From Lepas anatifera (taxonomy: Eukaryota > Arthropoda > Thecostraca > Lepadidae), in the NCBI GenBank assembly GCA_034440635.1, contig JAOTON010000399.1:62501-126500 (forward strand): a stretch of 64,000 nt of DNA, in the 5' to 3' direction. This document shows, one piece after another, positions 21,187 through 34,502 of the stretch. Under the pieces are notes generated by a model that saw only the letters and a list, made by a program, of their open reading frames with translations, made no database searches and was not told where the DNA came from. The first letter of the stretch is position 1. Every line of letters starts with the position of its first letter. The position numbers and the translations under genes were made by a program.

Positions 21187-23773
21187 TCACTCGCGGCGTA
21201 ACAGCAGCATGTTTCTCAGCCATGGTCTAAAAATTACACGGTCGTCCACTGCCAGCTGGTTGTACATTTGTACTCCTCGGTATACAATCCGTCTCCTCCC
21301 CGCCTCTGAACGTATCCGTGGCAGCGTAAGGTTTTGCGACTGTCGCGTGAAATGATCGTGCGTAGCACCAGCCACCATTCCTATGGAATTGGCCAAATAT
21401 TGGGGAGCGCCACGCACAAGAGCTGAATGCACAGCACACACTGTGTGGTACTCCACTAGTTGTTCAGCTCTCATCCATCGCAACTCAAACATCCGATACA
21501 TGGTCAAAACGACGACGCCCACTTACTATTCGCGCACTGAAATTTATAATGTTTTGAATGCGGCGTGTCTGGGTAATACTACATGAGCCATTAACTGATA
21601 GACAATTACGAATTACTGACATCACCAGCGCCTGCACAATACTTCTCATGACGCTCCTGGGAATGGAATGTTGGCTCAGTGCTATCAATATTCCAGTGCA
21701 TCTTTCACACACCGAGTCCACATGTCGCTCAAAGCTCAGGTGTCTATCAATCATTACGCCTAGATTTTTGACAACTCTAGAATCCTGAATTACAGCTCCG
21801 CAGAAATTGATAGTGATGTTCGGCAATGTCCTGAGCATTGATGGCGTACCAAGAACAACCATCTGTGTTTTGCCGGTGTTCAGCTTCATCCCATTTTTGC
21901 AAAACCACTGGAAGAGGGACTCAAGCGCTCGCTCCATTTGAGTAAAAATCCTCTGTAGATCACGTTTTGGGCCCGTCACAAGTACTTGAGTGTCATCAGC
22001 GAACTGAACAATGGTAACGTCATCTTCCACACCCAAGCTTAAGTCATTTGCGAAGAGCATGTACAGAACACAAGATAAACTGCCACCCTGGAATGTTCCT
22101 AGCTGATTGTTTTTGGATTTTGACTAGCAAATTGAACCATTTGCGGAGCGAATTTGTACCTGTTGTGTGTGACCTGAAAGATAGTTTTCGAACCATTCGC
22201 TGTCGCTGTCGACGCCATACAGGGTAAGCTTTTCGAGTAATTCAGAATGTGGGATGACGTCAAAGCATTTGGACAAATCTAGAAGGACCAATATCGAAAT
22301 TTCACCCCTGTCCATCCCAGAAAACACCTTATCTGTTATGACGCCAAGCGCGGTTTCTGTTGAATGGTGTTTTCGGTAGCCGCGTTGGGTTGATGCTAAG
22401 AGGTGCTTTGTTTCTAGATACTCTGTTAGTTGTATCTGAACGATTCTTTCAACAATTTTCATAATAGCCGGAAGTATTGATATTGGTCTGGTCTGAGCTG
22501 GATCGTTGGACGCGCGACCTTTCGGTATCGGCGTCACCAGCGCATGCTTCCACGCCGCCGGAACTTGACCTGTGGTGAGACTAGCATTTACAATATCGAG
22601 CAAAAAGAAGCCTAGACTAGGGAAAAACTTTTGCAACATCACAATGCTGATACCGTCGTTTCCTGTAGATGTGGACTTTTTCATCCCGAGAACTGTAAGG
22701 TGCAGTGTTTCTAAATCGACCGGATGTACCCTGAAACCACTGGTGGCTACTCTGGGTAGCCGCACCGGGACGCTAGCTGTGGCAGCTGGCACGCTAGCCG
22801 CCGTCAAAGGCCCTATGGAGACATAATAATTGTTCAGTGCATCGGGCGTGGTGTTTAGTGCTTCTGAGGGTGCAAGTTTTCTTCCAATTACAGGCCAGAG
22901 TATACGCCAGAGGCTGCTTCTGCTACCCTGGGTGATTTCCCTATGGTAAAAATCGCGGGTGTCGGAACGTAAAGCAGCACGGTACTCCCTGTTAATCTGT
23001 TTACACTGTTCCCTGTCATTAAGTATAAGCATTAGCCGACGCTGTTGTAGCAGTTCCTGTGTTCGAACAGATAGTGTTGGATGGAGCCCCTCCCTAGCAC
23101 GTGCTTTCATCCTACGTAGCGGGGCAACTAAATCAAGTTGTTGCAGGAATATATCACAGAATATGTTCCATTTGTCATCAAGCCGTTCGCAAGCAAGCAT
23201 ATGCGTCCAATCGACCATACCGAGTTGCATGCTAATGTCTCCGACATCTACCCTGTTAAGACAGCGCCTCTGCATCGGCACATTTGCTCCGGTCTGACCA
23301 CAGTCACGGCTGTTCATAACCACACGGGTGAGATCGTGTGGTGTGCCATAATGGCAGCGGGAAACACCGGATCGGCGGACTAAGTCCGGACGGTTGGTCA
23401 GTACGACATCCAGCAGGCTGTTGGTTGGGCGGTAAGTGGGAGATCAGCAATCTTGCTTCTGGATATTTAGCAAGCATGCACTGGATTTGACCCCAAGGTC
23501 ATCAAAGTCTGCACCAATTTGTGTCACAATGTTTTTGGGGACACGATACGTTGATGCGACCAGATAACACTGTTTCTTGCGGAATTTTACCAGAACCCAA
23601 ACTATTTCTAAATTTGAACCTTGGACGTCAGTGACTGGTGTGACTAAATGCTCCTAGCTCAGATTATCACGCACTAACACCGCCACTCCACCTCGGCCCT
23701 TGGATAAGTTCATGGTTCTTGGTCGGTCACGACGAAACATTTTGTATCCACTGATGTTGATCAAGCGGTCAGG
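21187..23773 (-). pseudogene. CR1/L2-like LINE ORF2, 3' part
   Basis: The minus-strand ORF2 starts in the endonuclease (GGVAVLVRD, then TNSLLDVVLTNRPDLV), passes a linker and enters RT: RPISILPAIMKIVERIV, GYRKHHSTETAL, LLDLSKCFDVIPHSELL, FQGGSLSCVLY and the catalytic QFADDTQ. RT lies in one frame from 23323 to 21485 but is cut by TAG at 22124-22126, just before FQGG. The C-terminal end continues in another frame (21522-21187; RIVYRGVQMYNQLA). The EN has a further stop near 23655. The 5' part of the same gene lies at 34783-34925, beyond an 11-kb insertion. Confidence 0.85.
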
Positions 23774-23775
23774 TA

Positions 23776-24047
23776 CAGTCCCCCGCAATTGAAATTGCCA
23801 TAACTAGGCTTGACCGGTTTAGGATGGATATCTTGCATCCTGTGGTGCCTACAGGTTTACAAACGGGTTCATCATGTGTATTTTTCAAGAGCTATCCAGT
23901 GGTTACCATTATTTCCTAGTCTGACATCTGGGTGAGAAAATATTACACAATTACTGATTTTGCTGCATTCTGACGGGGTAGTCTTCGGCTGACTTGCCAC
24001 CGCCTCTGATAATCCCTGACCCTCTCGCCCATACCTGGACCACGTGA
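23776..24047. repeat. Left inverted end of the 11-kb block
   Basis: About 272 bp, matching 34503-34780 in inverted orientation at roughly 85% by eye. The most conserved part is AAATATTACACAATTACTG. It ends inward at a CACGTGA shared by both arms. Confidence 0.8.
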
Positions 24048-24497
24048 CCTCACAGATGAATGGGCGGTTGGCATTGTGCCAGCTCATTCATCCCTCTCAC
24101 AAATCTTATCGTGTCTGAGGGGCACTCGTATTGCAATTGCTCCCACTGTGTTGCTGTGTGCTGGACAACTGGCGTCACTGACCTGGGCAATGCAGTGGCA
24201 GAACCACGAGTTGCTTTTTTGAGGGGGGGGCAATATCCAATAAGATGGGCACAGATGGGGCAAACCATCGGAATATATTTTGCTGCGGGGAAGCAAACGA
24301 ATTTTCCCTCCTGGATCCGTCCTTGTGCTTGGGTTGCGAAACATGTAAGCTGTCACTGGCTGCCGGGGCTTCCCTCACCTGCATGTTTATTTAGAGAGGA
24401 TTCTGGTAAAACGGCTGGTACAGTGATACAACTTTGTTTGGAGGTTTCATTAAAATCATATTTTCAGATACTCGTCAGAAGAGGGGACAGTTGGAGC

Positions 24498-24773
24498 CAT
24501 AGGTGGATCCAGGGGTAAGGGAATGCGGGTCCCCCTCATTGACCCTCGGCGTCCCTAAAATGATCACAACATCCTCTAAACGGTCGATGGCGCTTCCTGA
24601 AATGTCACTTCCACCCCTCCCCCCAGGATGCGAAAATCGGCACCCCACGATGGGATCTGGGACCCAACTGAAAGCTTTTGCCGGCCAAAAGTGGCACCCA
24701 CTTGGTACGGATGGCGTCCCACCCCCCTCCCCCGGCAAGGCGACCCCCATCGTCGATCCTGGATCCCCCTATG
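24498..24773. mobile_element. GGATCC-ended MITE, short relative
   Basis: 276 bp with ends CATAGGTGGATCCAGGGG and, reversed, CATAGGGGGATCCAGG. It keeps internal words of the 423-bp copies (CTTCCTGAAATGTC, CCGGCCAAAAGTGGC, TGGTACGGATGGCG). It is a deletion derivative or sister family. No target duplication was seen. Confidence 0.6.
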
Positions 24774-26297
24774 GTGGGGGCAGGCCCCCAATTTTCATTA
24801 AACATCCCGATTTAAGAAACAATGGGAAAATCGGACATTGTGTGGACAGTATTTTGCGAAGGTCACAAGAAGCCTGGACCTGACGAGGTTTTGTTTTTAG
24901 AAGGGACATTTTCTTGTCAAGGGTGACGATTCACTGGCTCTATCACTGTTCGTCGGTGGCGGCGATTATTTATTATGGGTGAATTGTTTCCAACTAAATG
25001 GGCTTAATTCCGTGCATAGAAAATTTTTAAATTTCCAGCTTGAGAACCTTTGTAAAGCCTATTTCTCGGGATCATAAAACTCTGCCCTCGCTTGAATAAA
25101 ATAACGCAGCCGTCTCCTCTCAACGAACGGCAACCATTGCTTTAACTGGGGAGGATGGAGTTTCCATGAACTGGCCTCTAGACTGATATCACACGGTGCA
25201 AGCTTGGCATAGTGTTTGCGATAGTCTCTAAAAAAATTGTTGGGGTTAGACGACGCTCTAGCTCTCAAAGTTATATGGCGTTACCGACTCTCATCCTGTA
25301 AGAAGGGATTTGGTGCATCTGACCAGCATACCTATTCAGAGAATCTACCGCGACATGAACCCAAGGAGAGGAACCCGGGGGAGCTGAGCCAGGGAATCAG
25401 CGCTAGGTTTCTTGCGGCCTTTTGGCAGCACCCTCACTTGTCGGAAGGATATGATCATATTTTATGCTGAAAATATTAGCTATTTTTAGCAGTATTACAA
25501 AGGCATAGAAGCCTATGTAGCAGCTTTAGCGGCAATAGTGATCGCTGTTGTGCGTATCATTAGCGGTATATTGGTCCGTGATGGATCTAGGCGGTAGTTT
25601 TGGTGGGACAAACAAAAATCGAAACGCAACAAAAAACTTCACGCCGTGAAAGCTTTTGCAACAATCTAACTAGCCGGCAGGTTGGAGAGGCGGGGAGTGG
25701 GCAGTAAATATAAGTCGTAAAGCAAAACAAACAGGCGTAACTGGGTGAAATATGTGGCCACAAAATACTTGCTTTCGATATTCAAGGATCACTCAACCAA
25801 ATACGATTTTAAATATCAAGAGGACCAGGCTCCAATATTCACACTGAAGTTGACTGGTTCTGTCTGAAAATGATTTCTTCAGTTAAAGCACCGACAGCTT
25901 GCTTATGAACTTAAAAGTAGCCGGGGAAAATGTCGATAGCTTGGGGGAGGGGGATAACATGGCTTTGCTCCGAGCTGTTTCATTCGGGGAGAAATATGTA
26001 TTGTCCCCCTCCCCTTGGGTCCTCCATTAGAACTGGGTGCTGTTTGAGGGGTCTCGTTGTCACGTGCGACCACCGAGGGTAAAAGGGCAGTGAATAGTGA
26101 ATGTTTCTCTGATGAAATTCACCAACTCGAGAGCTACTACTCTTCGAAATTTAGCGCGACATTGGTTCCAGCTATCATTTCTGGTAAAAGTTTTCGATGT
26201 GTCGCCGAAATGAAAATATTTTAGGATATATATTGTTTACATATTATGGTTGGGCGAAACCAGAATATTACCCGGGGCACCTTTTACCAAAGCCTAC
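24774..26297. other. Unassigned interval inside the 11-kb block
   Basis: There are short open frames only, all under 80 codons and with no recognised domain. A C-rich segment near 26000-26020 looks like decayed transposon edge. I see no gene or RNA. Confidence 0.45.
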
Positions 26298-26626
26298 CTT
26301 TGGCGAACGCAGGGGGGGGCGTTCCGGCCGTGGCCCCCAAAGCGCTGGAGGGGGGCCAAACTATCTTTCCCCCAAACGCCGGAGAAATTTTTTGAAAAAG
26401 TGTTTACACTAGGCATGTAGAGCAAAACATCTTCTTTCCCACCCTCCCTCCCCCCAACCGAGAGCGATCATGCACTTGGAGAGGTAGCTTATACTAGGTC
26501 TGTCGAGCACTGAAAAAGGTGTTTACACTAGGTATGTAGAGCAAAAAAATCCTCGCTCCCACCCCCCCCAGGACAGGCAGACATGGGTTTGCCCCCAAAA
26601 AAAACTCGGGTCTGCATACGCCCCTG
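26298..26626. mobile_element. hAT-type MITE, 329 bp
   Basis: It is flanked by an exact 8-bp duplication AAGCCTAC (26290-26297 and 26627-26634). The ends pair imperfectly: left CTTTGGCGAACGCAG, right (reversed) CAGGGGCGTATGCAG, 10 of 15 matching. A GTGTTTACACTAGG block is duplicated inside (about 26399 and 26518). No coding capacity, so it depends on a transposase elsewhere. Confidence 0.65.
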
Positions 26627-27114
26627 AAGCCTACGCTGCTCCCTTGACCTGAGAGGGTATATTACCAACAGGACTAAAATTGGACTGGGAACGAGTTTTA
26701 AGCTGGACTGATTCGGGTTCAGCCCGAGACATTATAACCAGTATATTGTTTTGGGATTTCATTGAGCTTAAATCTTAAGCCTCGATAATTTTTTTAGAAC
26801 TCCTGCAGCCTAATATTGAGCCCCTTTGGGCTAAAGGGTGTTTTAAGCTCTTGCAATCTTTCGAAAGCCTAGCTGGCTCAGAGAGGCCCCTAGCTATCGT
26901 GCATCCTTAGCTGCCATCTCAACTTAACGTATCTGCATTGGTTTTGGTCGCCCGGAAAGAGACACATAGGCATTTACACTAACTTTATACGGTATTGAAC
27001 GTAATATATAATTTTTGGGGCTTATCGATGCACCAACTGCCAGTGTCATATGACGTCACCAACTCTTTTACTGTTGAAAAGATATCCCGGGAGCCAGCTT
27101 GCTCCTTGTTCAGG

Positions 27115-27190
27115 GAAACCGCCGAGCCTTGAACCCGGCCCGGGTCGGCTGGGTGGAATCTAGCTACGCTGACCACTCCACTACAGCGTC
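27115..27190 (-). pseudogene. tRNA-like sequence (SINE head or decayed tRNA)
   Basis: On the minus strand, GTAGTGGAGTGGTCAGC resembles a pol III A box and CCGGGTTCAAGGC a weak B box, at tRNA-like spacing. The acceptor and T stems do not pair well, so a working tRNA is unlikely. Confidence 0.35.
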
Positions 27191-28839
27191 TCTAGCATTT
27201 AATTGAAGTTGAAGACATCCCTCTATCTGAATACTGAATTATGCAAATCAGGGTATATTTGAATGTAAGCTGATGACCATTGTTGGTTGGTAGCCCCTAC
27301 CAATGGTCCCCAGCCTTTGGAATTTTTCCCTAACTGGCAAACAATACCCATCTAGCTCGAAATACCTGAAGGCCTTTCCCGTTTGGCAAGGGCTAATGTA
27401 ACCTTTGATGAAGGTCGTTATGAGCACATAACCAGGCAAGCAAGGGCAAGGTAGGAAACCAAAGAGCCTAATAAAGAAAACAATAGCTCTTTTTCTATTC
27501 ATGTAATTTTCCCCTTGTGCCCATCTCCCAGCAACATGAGAGTTGGCGACACTATATAGCCTCAACAGTCGGTGTGTGTAAAACCCCGAAGCTGCTTTGA
27601 ACCCATTTTCTTCCTTTGTCCCTGAAAATGTGAAAAAAATGTCCCTGAATGTGCGTATTTCACCCTGGACACATGAGCAACAAGAAGACAGTGGAATAAA
27701 ATTCAGACAGAATATCTGCTCCTAATTTCGAAACATTTAAAATAAATATGAGGATTCAGTACTTATGCAAGTCGATAGTTTTAGTCATTTGTAGTGTATT
27801 GGCAGGTTTCAACCCCTTACCTCATGCATTTATCAACTATTTTTTGTGATTGAGACCCCATTCGCCAAACGGCGCTTTTTCATGCTCCCTTCTTGTTCTT
27901 CATAAGGAGTTTTAGCGACCTAGCGTTCATGAATTGTAGCAAGATATGTTAATCATTTTCATTTTAACCATTTTCTGGTCCATAAGTCCTGATTACCATA
28001 TAATAAAGAGATATTTATTTATTTATTTTGCAGCACAATGGTGACAATACTATCAGCATAATTCACAACAGGAACAGACACCCATGGAACAGGCATATAT
28101 GTTAAACCTGATAAACAATTTGAATTCAAACTGACCCAACAACCCCAGGCCATTCCATTGATAAGCTAAGCGGGAAATATAAAAGAAAACATATGCCCAT
28201 ATACATAATTTTAATCGCCTTGGTGCTCTTCTCGGGCCCCATCTTCATTTTTTGGCAAGTTATTCGGAGCCGATTTTAATGAGAGACTAGTCGACTTACA
28301 CCAATTTATGGTTATCAGCCTGACAACTTATAACTGTAGATTGATAACAGTTCAGGTGAGGTGAACGAGTTTTAACGTGATTTCCACGCCCATGTGGGGC
28401 AATTTTTTATTCTTAGATAAGGACGACAAAGCAAGGGAAAAAACGCGACTTCTATAGCAGGCCTAGGTCGAGTTTCCTCCTCATTCAAAAGCTCCTCGCA
28501 ATAAAAGTTGCCCAGATATCGTCTAGTTATTTTGAGACCACGTCAATAATGACGCTACCAGGGATCACCGAAGGTCATAGTTTCGAGCTTGTTTGTGCTC
28601 ATATCTTTAAAATAAGACGGCAAGGAGCTTTCAGAGTCATTCCTATTTTTCGTATCACCTTTGCCTCCTTAGTTAACAGGGGGAAGGGAGATGGACTGAC
28701 GCCCCACGTCGTAGTGGGTGCGAAAAGAGGCCAGGTGGTGTCTGGTTGACATACTTAGCTTTTCCCATTATTATCGCTTGCACCTGACTGGATTCAGCCA
28801 AATCAAAAATTTCTTGGCGTCGTCTTCACCCCTCGCCCC
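27191..28839. other. Unassigned interval inside the 11-kb block
   Basis: It contains a small hairpin (ACCATTGTTGGTTGGTAG with CCTACCAATGGT, near 27278-27308) and a TTTA run near 28012. There are no open frames above about 105 codons and no recognisable protein. Confidence 0.45.
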
Positions 28840-29400
28840 ATAGGCGGGAAGGGGGGGTAGGTTCTGAGAACCCTCCCTCAGGTTTTTCCAACTGTGCACA
28901 AAAATGCCGGCGCAAAGCTCCGCCGTACTTGGTGCATCCTATCCGTAATTAATTCTTCAACGTTTTCTAGAATTTTACGGTTGCACCATCTCAGGTCAGG
29001 TCAACAGTGCAGGTCAAGTTACCTCAACTCCAAAAAGTTTAAGATTTCATGAGTAAGAACGGTGTGAATTTTTCTTCTTAAAACTCATATCACATAAAAG
29101 CCCAATCAAATAGTGCAAAATATATTCCGGGATTTTACATACCGATGACCTAGGATCAAATACAGATCATGACCTCTGGGCAATTCCAGCACCAATCGAC
29201 CAGGCAAATGACAAATCTACACGGTACCTCTTCGATTTTCTTCAAAATAATTTTATAGGGTTCTCATGGGCCCTCAAGACGAATCTGAAAGTTTTAGCTC
29301 GATTGGAGTAAAACTTTAGAAGTTATTGCCTCAGGCATTTTTTGAAAATCTGCTTGCCAGGGAACGTCATGTGACCGAAAGCTGTGGGATCAACAATTAC
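28840..29400. mobile_element. AGGTCA-rich TTAA family fragment
   Basis: It shows the family order: G/C-run edge (CCCCATAGGCGGGAAGGGGG), CGGCGCAAAGCTCCGCC hairpin, AGGTCAGGTCAACAGTGCAG, TTCCGGGATTTT and GATGACCTAGG. The last 175 bp (29182-29355) match 32380-32555 in inverted orientation. The TTAA ends are not intact. Confidence 0.6.
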
Positions 29401-29528
29401 GATAATGTTTATATGACCTTGGTCTGTAACCTATGATCTAGTGAAATGATCTTAACATACAACTATGATGATACTACGTTTTCATCGCATAGCTAGGTCT
29501 GCAATGCATTTGAACTGGTGTGACCGCA

Positions 29529-29759
29529 CATAGGCGTCGGAAAAGAAGGCCAGGGGACCTGGCCCCCCACTTTTTGGCCCAAAATTTCCTTATCTCAGTC
29601 AAAATGGGAGAAAACCTGAAATTTTCATAAACAGTAACTGTGGAAGGCAACGAAGAGTCCAAATTTGAACAGTTTTTGTTCATATCGTGGAAAGGTTTTT
29701 GTCAGCATCAGGTTGAAGTTTGACTGGCCCCCCACTTTTTTCCGGTGGCGATGCTTATG
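29529..29759. mobile_element. hAT-type MITE, 231 bp
   Basis: Exact 8-bp duplication TGACCGCA at 29521-29528 and 29760-29767. The ends pair: CATAGGCGTCGG against reversed CATAAGCATCGC, each followed by a GGCCCCCCACTTTTT block in inverted orientation. Noncoding. Confidence 0.8.
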
Positions 29760-29767
29760 TGACCGCA

Positions 29768-30407
29768 GGTTATGGCTATTTAGGAATATACATCTGATTT
29801 TGTAAGCCTATAGGTCAGTCAGTTCGTAAACATAGAGGACAGATTTTCAAAGTTCTTTCCAAAATTAACTCGCTCATCGATGTTGTTTTTCTGCCACGAA
29901 GGGTTTCCGGCCACCTCGGGTAATTATGCTTAAGCCCTGTCCGACTGCGTGTTAATGCTAATTACAGTGCTTTAAAGGATGACAATATTCGTCGCTGGGG
30001 CTTCGACAGTACCTATATTGGAAATGTAGTGGGACAAAATGGTAATACAATAGGACCAGTGCTAGAAGTCTGGTGAAAGCCAAATAAGGCAATCGTGGTT
30101 TCCCGTGTTCATATATAGAGCTCGCCTATCGCGTCAATTCATATAAGTTTTTTTCTGCATCGGACCGAAGAAAGCATTTCCCACTTGCGAGTTAGAACTA
30201 TAGCAATACTCTCTCCTTGACGATATCTTTGCGCGATTTTACTCTCCTTGAAGTTAAAGGAAGCAAGCATTTGTCACCATGTGGAAAAATATGTGTGTAT
30301 GTACACCGGACACCGGTTTGCAACAATGCACCGAAATACGGGAGATGGCGCATCCATGAGCTGTCTTTGTGCTGAGCTGACCTTACGCTGTCACAGTAGG
30401 CAGCTCT
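29768..30407. other. Unassigned interval
   Basis: Between two hAT-type elements; nothing recognised beyond short frames. Confidence 0.45.
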
Positions 30408-30415
30408 GTTCCGTC

Positions 30416-30818
30416 CAGTGGCGGATCCAGTGGGAAGCAAAAATGACATGTCCCCCAAATGGAAAGCTAGGGGCAAAACTATATTTTGCCCCCCTCCTTC
30501 CCCCAAGCGGTCGACCTCCTTTATGCCCCGACTCATTTTTAATTTATAAGCAAGATTTCGGTGCTTCAACTCTCAACTTCAAACAGAGCCAGTGAAGTTC
30601 AGTGTAAATATTGGATCTTGGATAGAAAAAAGAATCTTGAGCCCATACTTTTTTCACCCCGTGACGTTTTTTTTTGCTTTTTGGCTCAAATATCCCAAAT
30701 CCTACTGTCAAATCAAATTATTGTAGCACAATTTTTCACTGCGTGACGTTTTTTTCTCTTTTTTTCCTTTTTGACTTTGGTTTGCTCCACCCAAATCGAC
30801 CGGCTAGATCTGCCACTG
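30416..30818. mobile_element. hAT-type MITE, 403 bp
   Basis: Exact 8-bp duplication GTTCCGTC at 30408-30415 and 30819-30826. The terminal repeats CAGTGGCGGATCCAG and reversed CAGTGGCAGATCTAG match at 13 of 15 positions, a classic hAT-type end. Inside, a CGTGACGTTTTTTTT phrase occurs twice. Noncoding. Confidence 0.9.
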
Positions 30819-30826
30819 GTTCCGTC

Positions 30827-32200
30827 GATGTCTTCAGAGAGCTCTCGCACCTGCATGGTGTTCAGGTTTACGGGTGTGAAACGATGAAACCGTTGGGTGC
30901 CCTTGATCTTCAATGTCGAGCTGTACCGCTGTATCAGTCGTTTTGACATTTCAAAGACCTCCTCTTCACTGACAAACGCGAAATGGATTGTGGTGTCGAA
31001 GTATTGCGACAGAAAAGAGAACATCGATAGATAATCCAAGATCTGATACTTTTCCTCTCTCCTTAAGCTTACCTTGGCTGTTCTTTTAACTTTACCGCCA
31101 ACTCCGTCACAGGCGTTCTTCCCGTGGCTGGTAGCAAAGAAGTGTCATTCACATGATATTTGAAAGTCTATCTGGATGATAACACACATTGGTAAAGTGA
31201 AAATTGTTTTTGTATTGGCCACCGCACCCGTCTGATACGTAATGTATTTTCTTCAAACTTGGCATGTGGGTGCGTAGCTAAGGTATGAGTTTGTGCTGCA
31301 AGATATGAGCCATGACATGGAGTGTTTTAAATCGTCACTTAAAAAAACAACTTCTACTACACCGGACTCCATCCTCAATCCAGTATGGAACAAAAGGGCG
31401 TACCGTCACGTGCTTTGCAGACCAGTGATACGACTGAGCAGCATTTTGCGCAGTACATGTATTATTTTCTGATGAGCCATCGATGACTACGGCTTCCCCC
31501 GTTGGTGCCTTTTCCTTCCAGTTTGCTTATAATGTCCTTGAGCCATAGAGATGTATTGGTGACGGGTTAGGTTACATACCTTCTCACTCAGTGAATCAAC
31601 AAATCGCTCTATATTATTCACGCAATCCGAAAGCGTTGATTCTCTCTCTGATTTTGACCATTCTTTGAACGTAATATCTCCAGAAGCCATTTGAACGGAG
31701 TCAAAAGAGTATAAATACTCCCTAACCTCCTCCTCTCCAGGGCTCCGTTGACGTGAGGGTTTCCACTGTCACCGTACTGTTATATTTTTCAATATCACTG
31801 TTTCAATATATCACTGTTATATGTTTCAAACGTTTCGCGACTTTTTCCGTATAATCACGGCACTTCACTAAAGGTGTCCGGTATAACGCACATACACTTG
31901 ACATTTATGACCTGATTTGACCTTAAAGATATAGATATAAGTCCATACAATTGAGCTCAAATAAAAGAGTTTACAGGCCTCACAAATCCCGAAACATGCG
32001 TTTTCCTAACCCTCTTAATTGGCGGGATCTCAGGGGGAGGCATTTCGGGGCCCCCTTCATTACGTGTTGACACCAGACCACCCTCCACTGTGCGTGTTAA
32101 AAACACTAGTAGATATAAAAAAACGGATGTTCTAACCTATTTTATTGGACTGAAAAAGTTAAATCTTCAATTTGAGATATTCCATTTTGAAAAAAGGTGT
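30827..32200. other. Unassigned interval inside the 11-kb block
   Basis: Short frames only. A G-rich edge (GGCGGGATCTCAGGGGGAGG near 32021) resembles a transposon end without a partner. No gene seen. Confidence 0.4.
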
Positions 32201-32715
32201 ACCAGCAAATTTGGGACATGACCTTAGGTCAAGGTCAAGTCATAGATTTTTTCACAAGTGACCTAGGGTCAAACGGACTTGAGATTTGAGTTTTTCCGTT
32301 CATTTCAGACAGGAAAATGTATATTTAATGTTTAGTTCATTAGTCTCTGTGGGTTGTATGGTCACCTAAAAAAATTTACTGTAAGCAGATTTTCAAAAAA
32401 TGCCTGAGGCAATAACTTCTAGTTTTACTCCGATTGAGCTGAAACTCTCACATTCGGCTTTGGGGCCCATGGGAACCCCATATGCCAATTTTAAAGAAAA
32501 TCAGAGAGGTACCGTGTAGGCCTTGGTCGATTGGTGCTGGAATTGCCCCTCTCCATTGGAAATGCATGGAAAACGAAAATTGAGGGAAATGGTTTTATTT
32601 CTGTTGATATGTAGTTGAATACCTTCGCATTCTGCAAATCGTAGTAGCTTAAGCCTCTCCCCAGGGTAATGCTGCAAGTTTGGACCTGTGATCTCTGAGA
32701 GGTCATCTTGGATTA
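32201..32715. mobile_element. AGGTCA-rich TTAA family fragment, inverted
   Basis: It opens with TGACCTTAGGTCAAGGTCAA and carries the block at 32380-32555 that is the reverse complement of 29182-29355 (GCCTGAGGCAATAACTTCTA and CAATTCCAGCACCAAT are common words). It ends at the border of the complete element that starts at 32716. Confidence 0.6.
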
Positions 32716-34197
32716 CTTAACCCGCGCCCCAGTGGGCCTCCGAGCCATCTTTGCCCGGGTGGGAGGGAAGGTGTTTAAACACCCCCTCGAACTTGGCCTC
32801 TATGTGGGATAGCGAAAAAAGCGAACGCCGTTGGATAGTTCATACAAATTCATGAAGAAATTATATTGTCACTTTTTGGCTCAGGTCAATTTTGAGGTCA
32901 TGACAGGTCAAAGAACGTGGGATTTTGAGTAGAGTTTTTGGGATCTAGCGTCTGACAAAATTGAGTGAGAAGAATTTTTAGACACCATTCGCTTCCTCTC
33001 GTCACGGAAAATCGAATGATGAATCAAATCGGAAAATTGAACGAGCCATACTAGGTCAAAACCTAAATATGATCTGACCTCAGCTCAGGGTCACTTTTTA
33101 ACCTGGCATAGTCAATATGCAATCAATCGACTCGCAATAGCAATCTGAACGCAATGATATCAAAATAAAAGCTGGATCATTTCATGCAAAGTTATTGACA
33201 TAAGTCTGAAAACTACTTAAATAGCCCCAGATGACCTCTCAGAGGTCACAGGTCAAAATTTGCAACATGAGCCTGGAAAGGGTCCCAGGATACTAGGATT
33301 TGGGAGAATATTGAGGTTTTCTCAGCTGTTGAGTGCACAAATACAGCCCAATTTCTGCTTTCCCATGTTTTTACAATATCGAGGTCATGGTCCGTAGTTG
33401 ACCTTAGGTCATCGATATGAAAAATCCCGGAATATATGTTGGAGCACTCGTTGGGCCCAGTATATGGAATAAGCTTTAATTCGATAAATTTACCCATTTC
33501 TTACTTATGCCGCTCAAACATATTTGGAGGTGAGGTCACCTGCACTGGTGACCTGACCTGAGATGACCCAACCTTAAAATAGTGAGAAAACTTGCGTAAT
33601 CAATCAAGGATAAAGGGTCTCAAGTGCGGCGGCGCTTCGCGCCGCCGTTTTTTCGTGCCTCCGGAAAACACCCGAGGGGTGTTGAAACACCTTCTACCGG
33701 GGCGAGGTTTAAACAGGTAGACTTAGGTAAATAATTTCGCAGGAAATTATGACTAAGCTTTTATTTTGATACCATTACGTTAGGATTGTTATTTCAAGTT
33801 GATTGATATGCATATTGATTATGCTACATCAGATGAAGACCTTGACCTAACTTTAGGTCACGTTACCTTTATGTTTTCATGTAGTATAGTTATATTATAC
33901 ATGGTTCGATTTTCCGTAAAAAGAGGAGGCGAATGGCGCCATACAGCTTTATACTAACTGAATTCAGTCAGATGATAGGCCCCAGAAATTCCTATACACC
34001 CTATCAAATTTTTGACGTGTCATGACCTAAATATTGACCTGAGACAAAAAGTGACTACTTTAGTTTCGAGATAAATTCTTATGAGCTTTCTACCAGTGTT
34101 CGCGTTTTTTCACTATCCTGCATAGGAGCCGGGTTCGAGGGGAAGTGTTCTCCCCAACAGGAGAAAATGGCTCGGAGACCCACCGGGCGGGTGTTAA
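32716..34197. mobile_element. Complete AGGTCA-rich TTAA element, 1.48 kb
   Basis: TTAA is present at both borders (32716-32719, 34194-34197). Inverted ends run for at least 460 bp: left CCCGCGCCCCAGTGGGC, reversed right CACCCGCCCGGTGGGTC, both followed by CTCCGAGCCAT. Arms continue to matching TCACTTTTTG and AGGTCA-bearing segments. The centre (about 33195-33720) looks like a second family member in reverse, with CGGCGGCGCTTCGCGCCGCC at 33628. TTAA duplication is the mark of the piggyBac superfamily; no transposase is present. Confidence 0.75.
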
Positions 34198-34502
34198 ATA
34201 ACAAAACTTCGGCCATAGGGTGCCGTTTTAAACCCCATGAACTCTAATCCAACCGAATCAATATTTCAGCAGTGATGCTGTGAGCCTTATGAGGCTGGAA
34301 ACATTGTTTGAAGCCATAACTCAGACGTAGCCAGTCTTGGACTCTCGTGCCCAGGCGCCTCGGTCACTGGACGGACCGCCTGGGGCTCTAGACACCTGCT
34401 AGACAGTACCGATCACCTCGGTTCAAAACACTGTGCCCCCTGCGCGCGACACACTACTTACTACGTGTGACCTTGCACCTGTCGTTGTAAACACGTAGTA
34501 AT

